From: Mauremys mutica
Lineage: Eukaryota > Chordata > Testudines > Geoemydidae
Assembly: GCF_020497125.1 (NCBI RefSeq)
Contig: NC_059080.1
Location: 67,302,573-67,366,572 of the forward strand
Direction: 5' to 3'
Length of the DNA stretch: 64,000 nucleotides
Part shown: positions 12,807 to 24,640 of the stretch, in pieces
Numbering within the stretch: position 1 is the first letter of the stretch
How the letters are laid out: each line of letters starts with the position of its first letter
Position numbers and translations under genes: made by a program
The notes under the pieces: generated by a model
The model's input: the letters and a program-made list of their open reading frames with translations, nothing else
Told to the model about the DNA's origin: nothing
Database searches by the model: none

Positions 12807-14691
12807 CTCGACATATTCAATTTAAAAAAAAGAGGTTGTTGCTTTTGCCTAGTAGATGAATTCCAAGTGTTAAAAATTCACAAAAGTTTAGATTTAAAAA
12901 AAATATATATACAATGTACTTGAATCTCTGCCAAATCCTGCTGCAAAGCATTCAGTATTTGCCACTCTCACCATGTCACCCCTTCTCCAAATCTCCCCTT
13001 CACTAACTTGGAATCTCCTTTCCAATTGAGTTCAGGAGTGATACTCTGCTGAGGAGACTGGGAGTGCTGCTCCACCTCCTTTAACATAAAATAAAACACT
13101 TCCCATTTCCAATCCCCTCTTTTCATGATTCTGGAATGGAACTTTTCCAGCTCTGCCCCAACTCCACAGCACAAGAGCATAATAGCCAGGGGGGAGCACA
13201 TGTCCCATGCACTGGGCCTCTGGCATGACCCAGATGTTCTCACTTTAACTCAGTCTTTTGGGGATCAGAGCCATTCTAAAGAAACTATATTGTCTCAATG
13301 CAAAACAGAGTCTATGTAAGATGCTCCCTCTCCATTTTGTGGTCATGCAAAGGTCTCTGTTGCTGGTCCAATCCTTGACAACATAACATTACACTCTGAT
13401 GTACTCCAGAACTGCAGTTCCAAAACACAAGGAATCGAAGCAAGACACACAGATAGGTGGACAATAAAAACGTGTAATAACCATGAGCCACTTGAGTCAG
13501 CAATAGCCTGAACAAAACATAATAACAGTCCAAGTGGCAGGTCTGGAGCTGCAGGCTCTGAGTAACTGCACACACCCAATGCTATGTACATACATACAGG
13601 AAGAGAAACTGGAACACTGAGTTCAGCAAGCAGGAACCAGGAATCAAACAAGAACAAGGAGCAGGAAGCACTAAGCAGGAAGGTAACACACCCACACCCA
13701 CGACAGTCAACCTAGTCTCCTACAGTAGATTGTCTGATCCTGATCCCTTTGGCCCATTGGGAGCAGCTAACTGAAAAGGGGTGGTAGAGAAAGGTGGGGT
13801 CATGGTGGTAGGAAGATGGTAGGAGGTGGGGCCATGCTGGTAAAATGGAATTTATATACATCTTTTCTCTAACTTCTCCCAAAATTGAGGGCATCTGATT
13901 GTGACTAGTAGACTGGTCTGTCCTGGGTGTCCTTCGGATACCTCATTGCTACTTGGATCTTCAGCTACAGAAACAAAAAATTACCCCACCGACTTATATC
14001 TGCTATTGGCCAGAATACTGCACATCAGACACAGGTCCAGCGATGGCAATCCACTCATTCATTGCCTCCAGGCTTGATTATCAGTCACGTCTTGAAAAAC
14101 CTGGTACAATATGCAGTAGTCTGTCTACTTGCCAATACACTGTCACAGTTCAGGGCAACTGTACCTGCATTCCCTCGCCGTGGTCCACCAAGGGAACCCA
14201 CTCAAGGCTCCCAGCTACTCATAGATCATTTCTAGTGTAGCGACCCCACCTCTCTCTCTCTCTCCTGACCAGGGATTTTCCAGGCTGCACAGTTCCCTGC
14301 CTTCAATGTGAGTTCCCCAGCAAGTCACACTATCTAAACAGACTTGTGTTTGCTTTGCTCTCTCCTCAGAGGCTATGAACATTTGCAAATTGCCTGTTAT
14401 TAGAACTTACCTCACAGCTCTTTATAAGCAAGCACATTAATTCTTAAGATGAAAGCATTACAGAGAAAACACATTAAAAACAATATAAGAGCCTGCACGC
14501 ATGCTAGATGTTTACCAGAGATCACCCATCAAGTCTTATGGGGACTGTGCAAGTCAAGTCCTTCCAACCCCTCTGCAGGGATTCTCCCTCTCCCCCGCCT
14601 CTTGGACAGAAAGACCTGTCCATCTGCAGGATCAGAAAGAAGACCCTGAGTCAGTTTAAACTCAGGTTATTTATCTAAAACTCCTTTCTTT

Positions 14692-14966
14692 GGGTATGTC
14701 TATACTAACCCCCGCATTGGCAGGCAGCGATCGATCCAGCAGGGGTCGATTTATCGCGTCTAGTCTAGACATGATAAATTGACCCCCCGAGAGGCACAGT
14801 CCGCATCGACGGGGGGGCTCTAGCAGTCAACTCACCGCAGTGAAGACACCACGGTGAGTAGATCTAAGTACGTCGACTTCAGCTACGTTATTCACATAGC
14901 TGAAGTTGCATAACTTAGATCAATTCCACGTGCCCTCCCCCCGCACCCTCCAGTGTAGACCAGGCC
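14692..14966. mobile_element. Palindromic MITE with TTT target duplication
   Basis: The element starts GGGTATGTCTATACTA and ends, read inward from the right, GGCCTGGTCTACACTG. TTT flanks both sides (14689-14691 and 14967-14969). It contains nested hairpins, for example GTCTAGTCTAGAC and GACTTCAGCTACGTTATTCA with its partner. The family is known to me from turtle DNA and resembles the Harbinger-like non-autonomous elements with 3-bp duplications. No coding capacity. Confidence 0.75.
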
Positions 14967-15669
14967 TTTGTCTGTTGGTCTCTGGAAAATCCAGTTTGAA
15001 CTAGTACATGTAACCACTACCTGGAGATGCTAGCTTCTCTGGAGGTGCTACAACCTGCCTAATCACCCCCTGCTACTGTTCTTAGTTCTTGGAGGAGTTG
15101 TGGTCATCCACAACACATCCCACGAATACATCATTCCACACACTGAGGAGTCCTACTCAGTTCCCTGTCCTGATAGTCAAAGCTCTCCTTCCCTCCCTAC
15201 CTGTGCAACCACCGCTCCCTCAAGGGACCATGACCTTCCAGAAAAACTACATTCCACTAGAACGATGAACTGTCGGCCAACAGGTGGAGGCTTGTGAGAA
15301 CTTCTCACAGTAGTTGGAGCTCACTCCTGCAACCTTGGCCCTCACAACTTTCAGAATGAAATGTAAAACTCCTTTCTGTGACTCAATTTCCTTTCAATAA
15401 TATTTTCAACACACTCGTGCCCACATGCCTGCCACCACTCACTCCCCCACATAAACAGGCATGCAAACAAAAAACCCTGTAAACTAACTGGGCTGTTTAT
15501 TCTTCCTGTAAGGGATAGTTATTGTGGTTTCGATTTTAAAATAGTTAGGCTGTGCTCAAGTCCTGCAGTGACAGAGACAGATAGATTAGTTAGATAAACA
15601 GATCTGAAGAATCAGCTGATTTTATTTTCATACGGACATGAACATTATATGACAGATACAGTTTGTGGC

Positions 15670-15899
15670 AAGCAGGGATGTGACTCTACCCTGCACTATC
15701 CTGCCATACACTAACTGTCCATGGGGACTCTGTTGCCATGAACTGTTTTCTTTGTAACAGGAGCAGATTAAAGTGCCCTAAGGTATGTTAATGCTCATTG
15801 GCAAGGTCCACATGGACAGTTAGTGCATGGCAGGATAGTGCAGGGTAGATTCACACCAAGGCTTGCTGGAAACTATATGTTTTTGTAGGCAAGCCCTAA
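15670..15899. mobile_element. Foldback MITE with 45-bp inverted arms
   Basis: The arm TACCCTGCACTATCCTGCCA plus ACTAACTGTCCATG (about 15687-15724) is repeated in inverse orientation at about 15809-15850. A spacer of roughly 85 bp separates them. The right end TAGGCAAGCCCTAAG resembles the GGGCTTGTCTACA end shared by other elements here. The left boundary is uncertain. Confidence 0.65.
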
Positions 15900-16025
15900 G
15901 TGTATCCACGTGGTTGCTGCTACTTCTTTTAATTCCTGCAAATTAATAACCTCTTTATATATCTCTATATTTCGGTGTGGAGCAATTCTTTATGGATGAG
16001 TTATGAATACCTAGGGTGTGGGGGG

Positions 16026-16117
16026 ATTCAAATGGAAACACTGACAGACCCTTAGTTTTAGTGGCATTGGTATTCAAATGGAAAACACTAACAAGCCCTT
16101 AGCTTAGGTGGCATTGG
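16026..16117. repeat. 46-bp imperfect tandem duplication
   Basis: Two successive units begin ATTCAAATGGAAA and end GTGGCATTGG (16026-16071 and 16072-16117). They differ at several positions, so this is an older duplication than the one at 2483. Confidence 0.85.
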
Positions 16118-17033
16118 CAGGTTTTGCTCCAAGTATGGGAATCAAACTAAAGGCCATATCACGCTCTTGATCTCTGCATGAAACTTCTATTGTTGTCAAT
16201 GTATGCAGTGTACACTGTCTGAGGGCACAATATATCCATGGATCCTTATTTGCTTTTGCACAGGCTAAATCAGACTGGCAGAACATAGGACCCTATATGC
16301 ATTTTCTGTGCTGCGTGATGCAATGTGTGTGGAATGCTAATCAACGTCTGAAAGGAAAGACTGGCTTGAAAGAAGTTACTCCAAAAGATGGAATAAGAAT
16401 TTGTTCCTCTATCATAAAATCCTGTAGAGATGATGAGTCATTTAGAAGCAAACAAACCACCCTGACCTCTTTGATTTTCCAAAAATTCTAGTGGTTTAAA
16501 TAACGCTCCTTCGAAGGGATCATTTAGATTTTTCTTTGTTTTAGTAATTGTGCCTCAATAAGGAAATGGAGGGGGGGGGGAAAGAGTGTCCGCCACTGAA
16601 ATGAGGCCCCAAGGAATACTCAACTCATTTGAGTCCATGCTGCAGTGGAAGGTGTCCAAGCACTGATGACTCTATGACCTAGATAGTTACTACATAAAAT
16701 GGAAGGCAAATAATGGCAGGGTTCTGTATGATCCTGAGGGACCAGGAAAGCATATGAGGGGGCAGGGGTGAAGGTAGAAAGACTGGAGCATGATCTGCCA
16801 CAGTTCTCTGCCTCTGAGATGAAGCATCTTTGAGACGGGCAAATAGACAGCTAGACAGACTGGGGGAAGGGAGGGAGGGAAGGCAGAGATGGACAGAAAG
16901 TCTTGAGATATTCATAAGATCCTTTCTTGACTCTGATCACCAGCACTTTTTAAAACATCCACAGTCTGGTGAGATGAGGGAAAAGACCAGGTCTGCTTAT
17001 TTATACAGTATTTCTGTCCTAATTGGCATATCC

Positions 17034-17199
17034 CAGGGTTTCTCAGACAGGGGTCGCCATGCTCTTGGCCTGGAGCAGCGATCCGCGGCCAGTCGGAGCC
17101 GCGATTGGCTGGACCTACGGACGGGGCAGGTAAACAAACCAACCTGGCCCGCCAGGGGCTTTCCCTACACAAGCGGCGACCCCTGTTTGAGAAACCCTG
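17034..17199. mobile_element. Short hAT-type MITE, 8-bp target duplication
   Basis: Terminal inverted repeats CAGGGTTTCTCAGACAGGGG and CCCCTGTTTGAGAAACCCTG lie inside perfect GCATATCC duplications (17026-17033 and 17200-17207). The right interior (GTAAACAAACC, GCCAGGGGCTTTCCCT, AAGCGGC) matches the element at 42938-43232, so both come from one family. Two open frames of about 120-140 codons across it are spurious. Confidence 0.85.
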
Positions 17200-19132
17200 G
17201 CATATCCTGTATCCATCTAACTGCCATGGTCCACTTAAGGAGAAACTGAGCCAAAGGTAACAAATCACCAGGTGGCCTGTTTACGTCTATTCATAAACAT
17301 CAACCATGTAATTTCTTCAAGAAAAGGACCGAAAAGAGAACCTTGTCCCCCATAAAATGAAACTGAAAAAAGAGGGAGGAAGGAAAGCAGCATAATGAGT
17401 TTTTAGTTTGAATCTCATCTGAAGTTTGTTTGTTCCTGTTGACCCTCATTCCACATGAACTGCTTCAGCATCAATGCAGAACACTGCCCTCATCGCGCTA
17501 TGTGGCCATACACACAGATCAAGGAATATTCCCAGTGAACTGGGCTGTCAGGTTTGAGACCTAAACAGCTTAGGCTGTATTCTAATAAAAATATAAACTA
17601 TACTGTGCCTCCATCCATGAAACAAAGGCTTCCTGCTTGCCATGAAAAGTCTCTTTATTGAGAGATTTACTTTTAATTTTGAACAGCTTCGCAGCATTAT
17701 CCTCTGGGGAAAAATAAGGCTCTGAGATTTGTGTGTCATTCAGTCAACCTCCTGGTAGAGTTTCCCAGTCAAAGAGAGCCTCTTTTGGCACAGTACGAGA
17801 ATGGTGTCCCTGCAGCTCTTCCACAAGTGCTTTCACTTCACTTTTAGATGATGGACTAATTGTGATCTTATTTGGTCATGAACATAGACAGCAGGCCTAA
17901 TTCGCCATGGGTGTTAGAAACCATTGATAACAGACATTTGTTGTGCTCGTTGCAATAATGATACCACCAGTAGGTTTCAACAACATCCCATTTAATGTTT
18001 TGCTTCTTTAAAATATATCTATATTTCCAAGTTTAAATGAGGGGAAGTGTCCTATGTGTCAGTCTCCCAGGTACTAAAAAAAAGTATCATTTTATAGCCA
18101 ATGTGCAGAAAAGCTGAACTAAATTCTGCTGCCAAAATTCTTAAAATGTCACCACGTTGAAATTTTATTTTGAACATTAAAGAGAGATTTTCAATTGGTT
18201 TGAGACCAGAAATTTAGCCTTAAAAGGAAACAGGGACTTTTAAGGAAGCAGGATCAAGGACTAGTACATTTTTCAATATATTTCTTTCCTCCCTCCCCCC
18301 CCCCAAAAAAAATCAATGACAAAAGTTGTGTTTATTTTCATATAAACATTTTCCTGCAGCACTGGAAACTGAGAAGGGCTGCTACCTGAAAAAAATATCT
18401 ATATAGACAAAAGTGAATAGCCTAGTTCAATGTCTCAGCTGAGTTGAGTAAAATGGCAAAAGCAAACAAAAAGCACCTGTGCTCTTCAACTGTACCTCTT
18501 CTGTAGATGCAGTACCTATCTTCCAGCTCATATCATGTACAGTAATAAATATACTGATTTCCCAGTGCCTTCCATCTGCCCCTACATGCTCCTTCCTAAA
18601 GAGGCTCACACATACAGATCATTTTTATATCAACATTAAAAAAATTATTCTGAGATTTCAGGAAATTGCACATTTTGTAGTTAGTAATGAAACATTTTCT
18701 GAGAATGGCATATCCGAATCCCCTTAGCAGATACTTGCACATTTAACACACAGCCCCCACCCTGCCTTGTCCCACCCCCTGGATTCTGCTCACTCGCTTA
18801 ATAGACTCAGGGTCATATGCAGTCACAGAGTGTTTGCTTGAGTGAGGACCTCAGGATTTGACCCAAGAGGGCTGCTCACGTGAGTAAATAATCATGTTCA
18901 TGGAGTGCATCTATTTTTTCTTCTGTCAAGTGTTGGAATGTCTTAGGATACATAGCAAAAAATGTGTAGGGTGTTTTAAATTCTTTCAGTTTTAACAGCT
19001 AAAGTTAACAAAACAGCTTTTTTATTGAGTCTAATCTAATTTATACTAGTGTAAATCGGGAGTAACTCCAGTGAAATCAAGGTGGTTACACTGGTATAAA
19101 ATGGTGTAAGAGCAAAAACATGCCCTGTGGAT

Positions 19133-19168
<36 letters not shown>
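19133..19168. repeat. (AT)n microsatellite
   Basis: A run of about seventeen alternating T and A units, preceded by a decayed palindromic MITE remnant at about 19028-19112. Confidence 0.93.
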
Positions 19169-19170
<2 letters not shown>

Positions 19171-19303
19171 TTATATATTTAACCATGGCAGTGTCTCTTT
19201 ATAATGAAATATTACAACAGAAAATTGCTGCCATAGGAATTTTAGTGCACTCCAGACTCCCATTTACAAAGATTACATGAATAACTACTTGTAAAACCCA
19301 AGA

Positions 19304-19411
19304 GCCCAACCTTGCAAACCTTTACTCAACCATGCAGTCCCACTGAAGTCAAGGGACTGTTTGCATATGTAAGGATTAACTCCTGGGAGGAAAGGTTTGT
19401 AGATTCGGGCC
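19304..19411. repeat. Decayed palindromic MITE
   Basis: Inverted ends GCCCAACCTTGCAAACCTTT and AAAGGTTTGTAGATTCGGGC flank a centre with CCCACTGAAGTCAAGGGACT, itself a small palindrome. Same broad class as the elements at 48347 and 50764. Confidence 0.6.
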
Positions 19412-19447
19412 ACAAGTTCTTACTTTTCACATGGCTATCCCAGGATG

Positions 19448-20250
19448 TGTGACAAAGTTTCTCCTCTGCCTCGGTGGGTCCTGCACTTATAGGCAGATTT
19501 GCTTGCCCCAGAGATTCACGGCAGCCCTTAGTTTGGCCACTTTTGCTAGTGGCTCAAACCTGCCGTCCACTCAGCTAACCTCATCACTGGCCAGCATGGG
19601 GGAAATGGAGAACAATCCCCACAGTCTCTGTATCCCACCTAGTGGGTCAGGGACAGGCCATATCCCGTTCCAATTTAAACCTTCCCTTCTGGTGTTTCTC
19701 ACAGACCAGGTCAACTCCTCCTGTGTCCGATCGCGAGTTGGGGGAATGGGGGGGAACCAGGGCCCACCCTCTACACCGGGTTCCATCCCAGGGCCCTGTG
19801 GACAGCAGCTGTCTACAATGTTCCCTGTATCAGCTGCGTGACAGCTACAACTCCCTGGGCTACTTCCCTATGGCCTTCCCCCAGCCCCTTCTTTATCCTC
19901 ACTGCAGGGTCTTCCTCCTGAAGCCTGACCACGCTTGAACTCTTCACTGCTCCAGCAGCACATCTTCTCACACCCTGCTCCTTGCACACACCCCCTACTA
20001 ACTGATGGGAGGTCCTTTTAAAACCAGGTGTCCTGATTAGCCTGCCTGCCATAATTGATTCTAGAAAGGTCTTAATTAGCTCCATGTGTCTTGATTAGCT
20101 TGCCTGTCTTAATTGGTTCTAGCAGGTTCCTGATTGCTCTAAGGCAGCCCCTGCTCTGGTCACTCAGGGAACAGAAAATTGTTCACCCACTGGCCAGTAT
20201 ATTTGCCTTCTACCAGACTCCTGCACCCCTGCAGGTCTGGGTCCGTCACA
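19448..20250. mobile_element. Solo LTR-like element, 4-bp target duplication
   Basis: The element begins TGTGACAAAG and ends GTCCGTCACA, giving TG...CA termini and a short terminal inverted match (TGTGAC / GTCACA). GATG flanks both sides (19444-19447 and 20251-20254). I know this ~800-bp sequence as a recurrent turtle repeat. No primer-binding site, gag, pol or second LTR is seen nearby, so it is a solo LTR remnant of a retroelement whose class I cannot settle. Orientation is undetermined. The 136-codon open frame inside is not a gene. Confidence 0.65.
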
Positions 20251-22017
20251 GATGTTATATGCCCAATGTGATGTGAAGTGCAGGGGGCGCAGTCTGGCAC
20301 CTTTGAGTTCCTTTTCATTCACACTAGCATAGTTTTCCCTGGCCTCCTGAAGCATTTGATAGACTAATGGCAGGAAATACTGGCAACAATACATACCTCC
20401 TGATGTGAAGAACTGCTACCCATGGATAATAAACAAAATCAATTCTGGTTTGCATATTCAATCAGATTCCGGTTTGAATATTAAATCATAAGATGGCAGA
20501 ATTTTTCACACAGTAGATGGATCCCACTTAATTATTCATGCATACATGCATCCACTAACCCCCACACATGCCAAAAAAATCAAAAGCGGTTTCTCTGCTA
20601 GGCATTCACTGCACAAAACACAAATCCTGCTGCAGTCGTCAACCTTGGTCTTTCATATTCTGTATGGAATGCTCTCCCGAAGCTCCCTCCTAAGATTCTC
20701 TCTGTGTTTTCTGTTAGTCCTTTTTTCTGTTAGTGCTGGCCAATTAATAGTTTTCATTTTGAAATCACAATTAGTTAAAAGGTTCTACGAAAAAACTACA
20801 GGACCAAATTTTCAAAGGAACCACGACTCTAATAGCGTATTTGCAATTTTGCCTGCATAATTAAGTGTATTTCTAACTGGCTAGCTATTTATACAACAGT
20901 GTGTACACAAAATCATGATTCTGTCCATAAATGGTAACTACGGACCCATCCTAGAAGTGTTGGGTCCCTTTCACTTTAATTAGAGTTGATGCCATTGGGC
21001 ACCTTCCTGGATCAGGTCATATATCTGAGGGTCTGGCAGCAGGATGTCTAGAGACCAGAGTTGTACAAATGCAAGTGCATACGTAAATAATTTTGCACAC
21101 ATACTTCCAGTGTGGAGGCTGTATTTGAAACTTTGTCTGTGTCTGAATAAAATCAGTTTTCATTCAATTAAAATTTAAAAACAGAATCTGAACTGAATAC
21201 TGTAGTTCTCCTGCAGTACTGCAAAATCAAACAAAGAGAACCAAAACCAAAAAGTGGAATGGAGTATAGTCTAAACAGAGATGAAACTTACAAATCAAGT
21301 TTCACTGTCTTGGCAGGATGACACGCAAAAAAAGCAAACAAAATAGCATAAATGGTGAAAAGTTCATTTGATATTAAAAAACTATTTCAGCGTTGATAAA
21401 TGGAAATGTTGTTAGTAACTTGGTTATAAAGATATTTAACAATGGGCCAGATTCTGCTTGCCATTTGTAAGGGTGCATAGTGTAGGAGAAGCGTGCAAAG
21501 AGTTACTACCCCGATCCTTGAATAGCCTCTGTAAGTGCCGGGCAAAGCTTAGGGAAGTCATATTGCTCCCCCCGTAACTCCCATCCTAATCACTTCCACT
21601 TTTAGGGTCTCTCCCACAGGATGCAGAGAGAAGGCAGGGCCATAGATCCACCCCCTTAGCATGACCCAATAATGTGAGACTGGAGACAGACCACTATCAT
21701 GCACCAATAAAGTGCTGCATTGGGAAGGGGGCACTGCCGCTGCAGAATGCCTCCCAGTGTGGTGCAGATCTGCACTGCGCCTAGCGCAGGGCTGTACCTA
21801 AAAGTCCTAATCAAACCTTTCTGTTTTTCTGCCCACAGCTTACCTTTGAACATTAACATTACTCCATATAAATGATCCTGAAAATATGGATACGGATCAG
21901 TGCTATATATTTTGGGTTCTCTTCATTAATTTGATTACGAAGCCATGAACTGAAGTCAGGGCATTTGCAAAAAGCAGACGGGGGAGGAAGAGGAGAAGAG
22001 CGTGTTTAGAGGCCTAC

Positions 22018-22356
22018 CTGCTTGGTTGGTCGTCACAGTGACTGAGACAGCTTGCTCCTGGCTGGGGTTTTGCTTGGAAACCCCGTTCACTGCCCAGATT
22101 TCAAAGGTGTAGTTAGCGTGGGCCAGAAGGTCAGTAATAGAGACCTTGGTGGTTTTCAAGCCGTTCTGCTGGGGGCTGAAGTGCACGCCGCTGCCACATG
22201 ACCGACAGCGGTTGAGGTCGCCAGCCCCACATCTCTTGCACACCACGTTGTAGGAGATGTCGTCACGCCCGCCACTGTTCTGAGGGGGGCTCCACTCCAA
22301 GTTCACGGATGTCTCATTGACATTGGAAATCAGGTTCAGGGGAGCGGACGGAGGGC
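22018..22356 (-). CDS. EPHA4: EPHA4 exon 5 (first fibronectin type III domain), internal coding exon
   Basis: This 339-bp exon encodes the first of the two extracellular FN3 domains of the EphA4 receptor. On the minus strand it follows a pyrimidine-rich TTTTGTTTTCTAG acceptor and ends at GCAG|GTAGGC. The reading (113 codons, no stop) begins [21 protein letters not shown], contains [18 protein letters not shown], and ends with [13 protein letters not shown] and VTVTTNQA. Visible FN3 hallmarks are the LEW tryptophan, the four clustered cysteines typical of Eph FN3-1, and the NYTF tyrosine strand. Two N-glycosylation sequons (NET and NYT) are present. Length and phase 1-1 match the usual Eph gene exon. 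A longer open frame (21956-22417) reads into intron on both sides and is not all coding. Variable positions such as SKQNPSQEQ differ from the mammalian protein as I remember it, as expected for a distant amniote. Confidence 0.96.
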
Positions 22357-23383
22357 CTAGAAAACAAAAATGCCTTATCTTAATAACACGTGAAAATATT
22401 CCTTCAGGACATCTCAAAACTCTGTCTCCAGGAGGGGCTGAGTGCCCCAGCTCCCACTGCAGTCAATGATAGTAGAGATTGTGCAGCATTTCTCACTGTA
22501 TTGGTCCCTTAATGAACATGAAAGATTAACTCATTACTAAATAATAGCGATACCCTGTAAGGAGCACAACGCATTTTTCAGACATTAACCAAAGTTAACT
22601 CTTGATGTTTTATCATAGATTTTATATTAATTTTTTTAAGTCTCTTGTGATCTCCTGTTGGTAGCATCAAACTCACAAACTTTTGTGCTTATTCAACATC
22701 ACCGGAATTCCCCATTACATATAATGGGAATAATGCCTAAGGCAGTCCTCGGTTAAGATGGCCACCATCTCCTTATATCTTTCACTCGTGGAAAGATCCC
22801 ACTGTTACCAATTACACTGAAGCCAGTCTGAGACCCCTGCCTAGTAGCCAATGGACAGGCCTGCATTTTTATTTATGTATTTAAGGCAGGTGTCTTCCTC
22901 CACAGGCTCAAAAGTAACAGGAACATCCAAAAATTAAGTTTTAAATCACATGATTTTAAAGCTGACCTCATAATTTTTTGAGGTCAGACTCATGATTTTG
23001 GAAAACTTAGATTTGGCAAGAATAACTCAGAACACCCTTATGTGGTAGGTAAAGGATTTTATACCCTAAGGAACACTTTACTAACCAGTGAAATGCAGCC
23101 ACTTCTGGGGGATGGAACACAGTAGCTACTTAGCAATGCACATCGACATAACAACAACTGAGAACAGGAAATAAGGAAGAATACTGTCTCTGATGCAAAT
23201 GTAACTGCAGGGGGAATAAGGTACGCAGAAAGAAAGAAAGAGAGTTGGTAACTAACTAGGATATTGAAGGCCCTTCTCTGAAGGACATGATCACATGTGC
23301 TTAACAGTCTCGGATTTACATTTTATGACCCCAAAAGATATTGGGGAGCAACACTTTTCTAGAAGGTCACAATCTAAAATAGA

Positions 23384-23640
23384 TTTAGAGCTAGTCAAAA
23401 ATTGGGGAAAAAAGTTGGCAAGTTTTCCTGAAAATTCTCTCTCTCAAACTATGTTAGTTCATCAACATTTAGAAATTCAAAAACTTTCAACCATCTCTAC
23501 AGGGAAACGGAGGGAGGCCAGGAAAAAAAATAACACAAAAATTCCATTCACATTTTTCATGGTTTTTAAAAATTCATCAATTGTTTTAGAAAAACAAGTG
23601 TTTTTGAAAAAACTGAAAAATTTCAGCCAATTTTGTGATG
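23384..23640. repeat. AT-rich dispersed repeat, copy 1 of 3
   Basis: It is built from words such as GAAAAACTG, AAAATTTC, TTTTTCATGG and AAAAATTCATC. Related text occurs at 41455-41690 and 48010-48182. A 116-codon open frame here is low-complexity Lys/Phe-rich sequence. Confidence 0.4.
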
Positions 23641-24351
23641 TGTAAAAAATAAATTAATCATAATATGACAAGTGGCAAAGAGGTAGAAACACCCATCAGG
23701 CAATGGCCACAAACTAAATGAACAGAGCTGAAATAGGATTTATATTATTGACACTGCAGGGCAACTCAATAGTAGCAGAAGGTAACAGTGAAGGGATTAT
23801 GCAGTTTAAAGGATGGTAAAGGGACAGGTTTGATCTGCTTGCCCAGATTCAATAGGGATAAGAAGGCCTCAGCTTTGGAGCAGACTGTAGAGGTAGTATC
23901 CTCCGTTAAGGAAGGGGAGATTGTTAGGGCCATGTCATATCCTCAGTCCACACTTGAAACGTCTCATGAAGCCAGAATGAGCTTTACATACAGAAAGGGG
24001 CCATCCAGTCCTGGGTCTTTAGCATGTGAGGCAGGTGGGTGAAGAAAAAAGATCACACATACAGAAACTAGATCAATCTATTTATCTATCTATGGTACCG
24101 AGGTACTCCATCCCCCTACTATCTGAGCACCTCACACAGTAATAATTAAAGAGCAACCCCTCAGACCCAGCCTAGCTTGTGAAACATTGCTTCTCTCTCT
24201 CAGAGCTAAACCTTCTACTTCTGGGCCCGAAAGGCAGTGGAACTGGTGAGGTCCAATGAATAAGGTGGTCAGGCCACAGGAAGCCTCTGCAGGAAGTAGT
24301 CTGCACTCTTTATTCACCACAGAACAGTGCTCCATGCAGGTTTTTATTTAT

Positions 24352-24640
24352 AATTTATTATTTGTACTATGGTAGCACCTAGAGGTCCCAGCTGAGATCA
24401 GGGCCTCAGCACTTTAAGATCTGGACTGTACATATACACAGTAAGTGACAGCCTCTGCCATGACAAAGGGTAGAAAAAAGGAATAGGTATTATCTCCGTT
24501 TTACAGTGGGGAAACTGAGGCATAGCCAATCAAGTGAGGGGCCCTAGGTCACACAGGAAGTGTGCTGCAGAGTCAGATTGATCCCAGATGTCCTGGGTCC
24601 CAGTCCAATGCCCTAACCACAAAGCCATCCTTCCTCTCTG
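24352..24640 (-). mobile_element. MIR-like CORE-SINE, near full length
   Basis: Read on the minus strand it has the tRNA-like head and the MIR-type stretch. On the plus strand this appears as TTTTACAGTGGGGAAACTGA, then GGTCACACAG, then CCAATGCCCTAACCAC. The tail GTAGCACCTAGAGGTCCC also occurs at 53942 and, in the other orientation, near 50960. About 290 bp. Retroposed non-coding element. Confidence 0.75.

Larger units (their letters stand above)
1..22017 (-). other. EPHA4: EPHA4 intron 5, partial (donor side)
   Basis: This sequence begins with the exon 5 donor at 22016-22017 and runs off the left edge. I looked for exon 6 of EPHA4 (the start of the second FN3 domain) on the minus strand and did not see it. 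The content is non-coding DNA with interspersed repeats, listed separately. The stretches 0.12-2.19, 5.35-10.3, 10.45-12.7, 12.9-14.6, 17.3-19.0 and 20.3-22.0 kb hold no gene I can support, only AT-rich unique or heavily decayed repeat sequence. Confidence 0.88.

Noticed and set aside
16830..17268. Open frames of 139 (+) and 118 (-) codons
   Set aside because: Both cross the palindromic hAT MITE at 17034-17199, and the apparent similarity between strands comes from the inverted repeat.
19431..19938. Open frames of 136 and 98 codons
   Set aside because: They are inside the LTR-like element, and no gag, protease or polymerase motif is present.
1..22017. EPHA4 exon 6 (second FN3 domain start)
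   Set aside because: I looked for the complement of a YEVKYYEK-type exon end and for a matching splice pair and did not see them. Eye scanning cannot exclude it fully.
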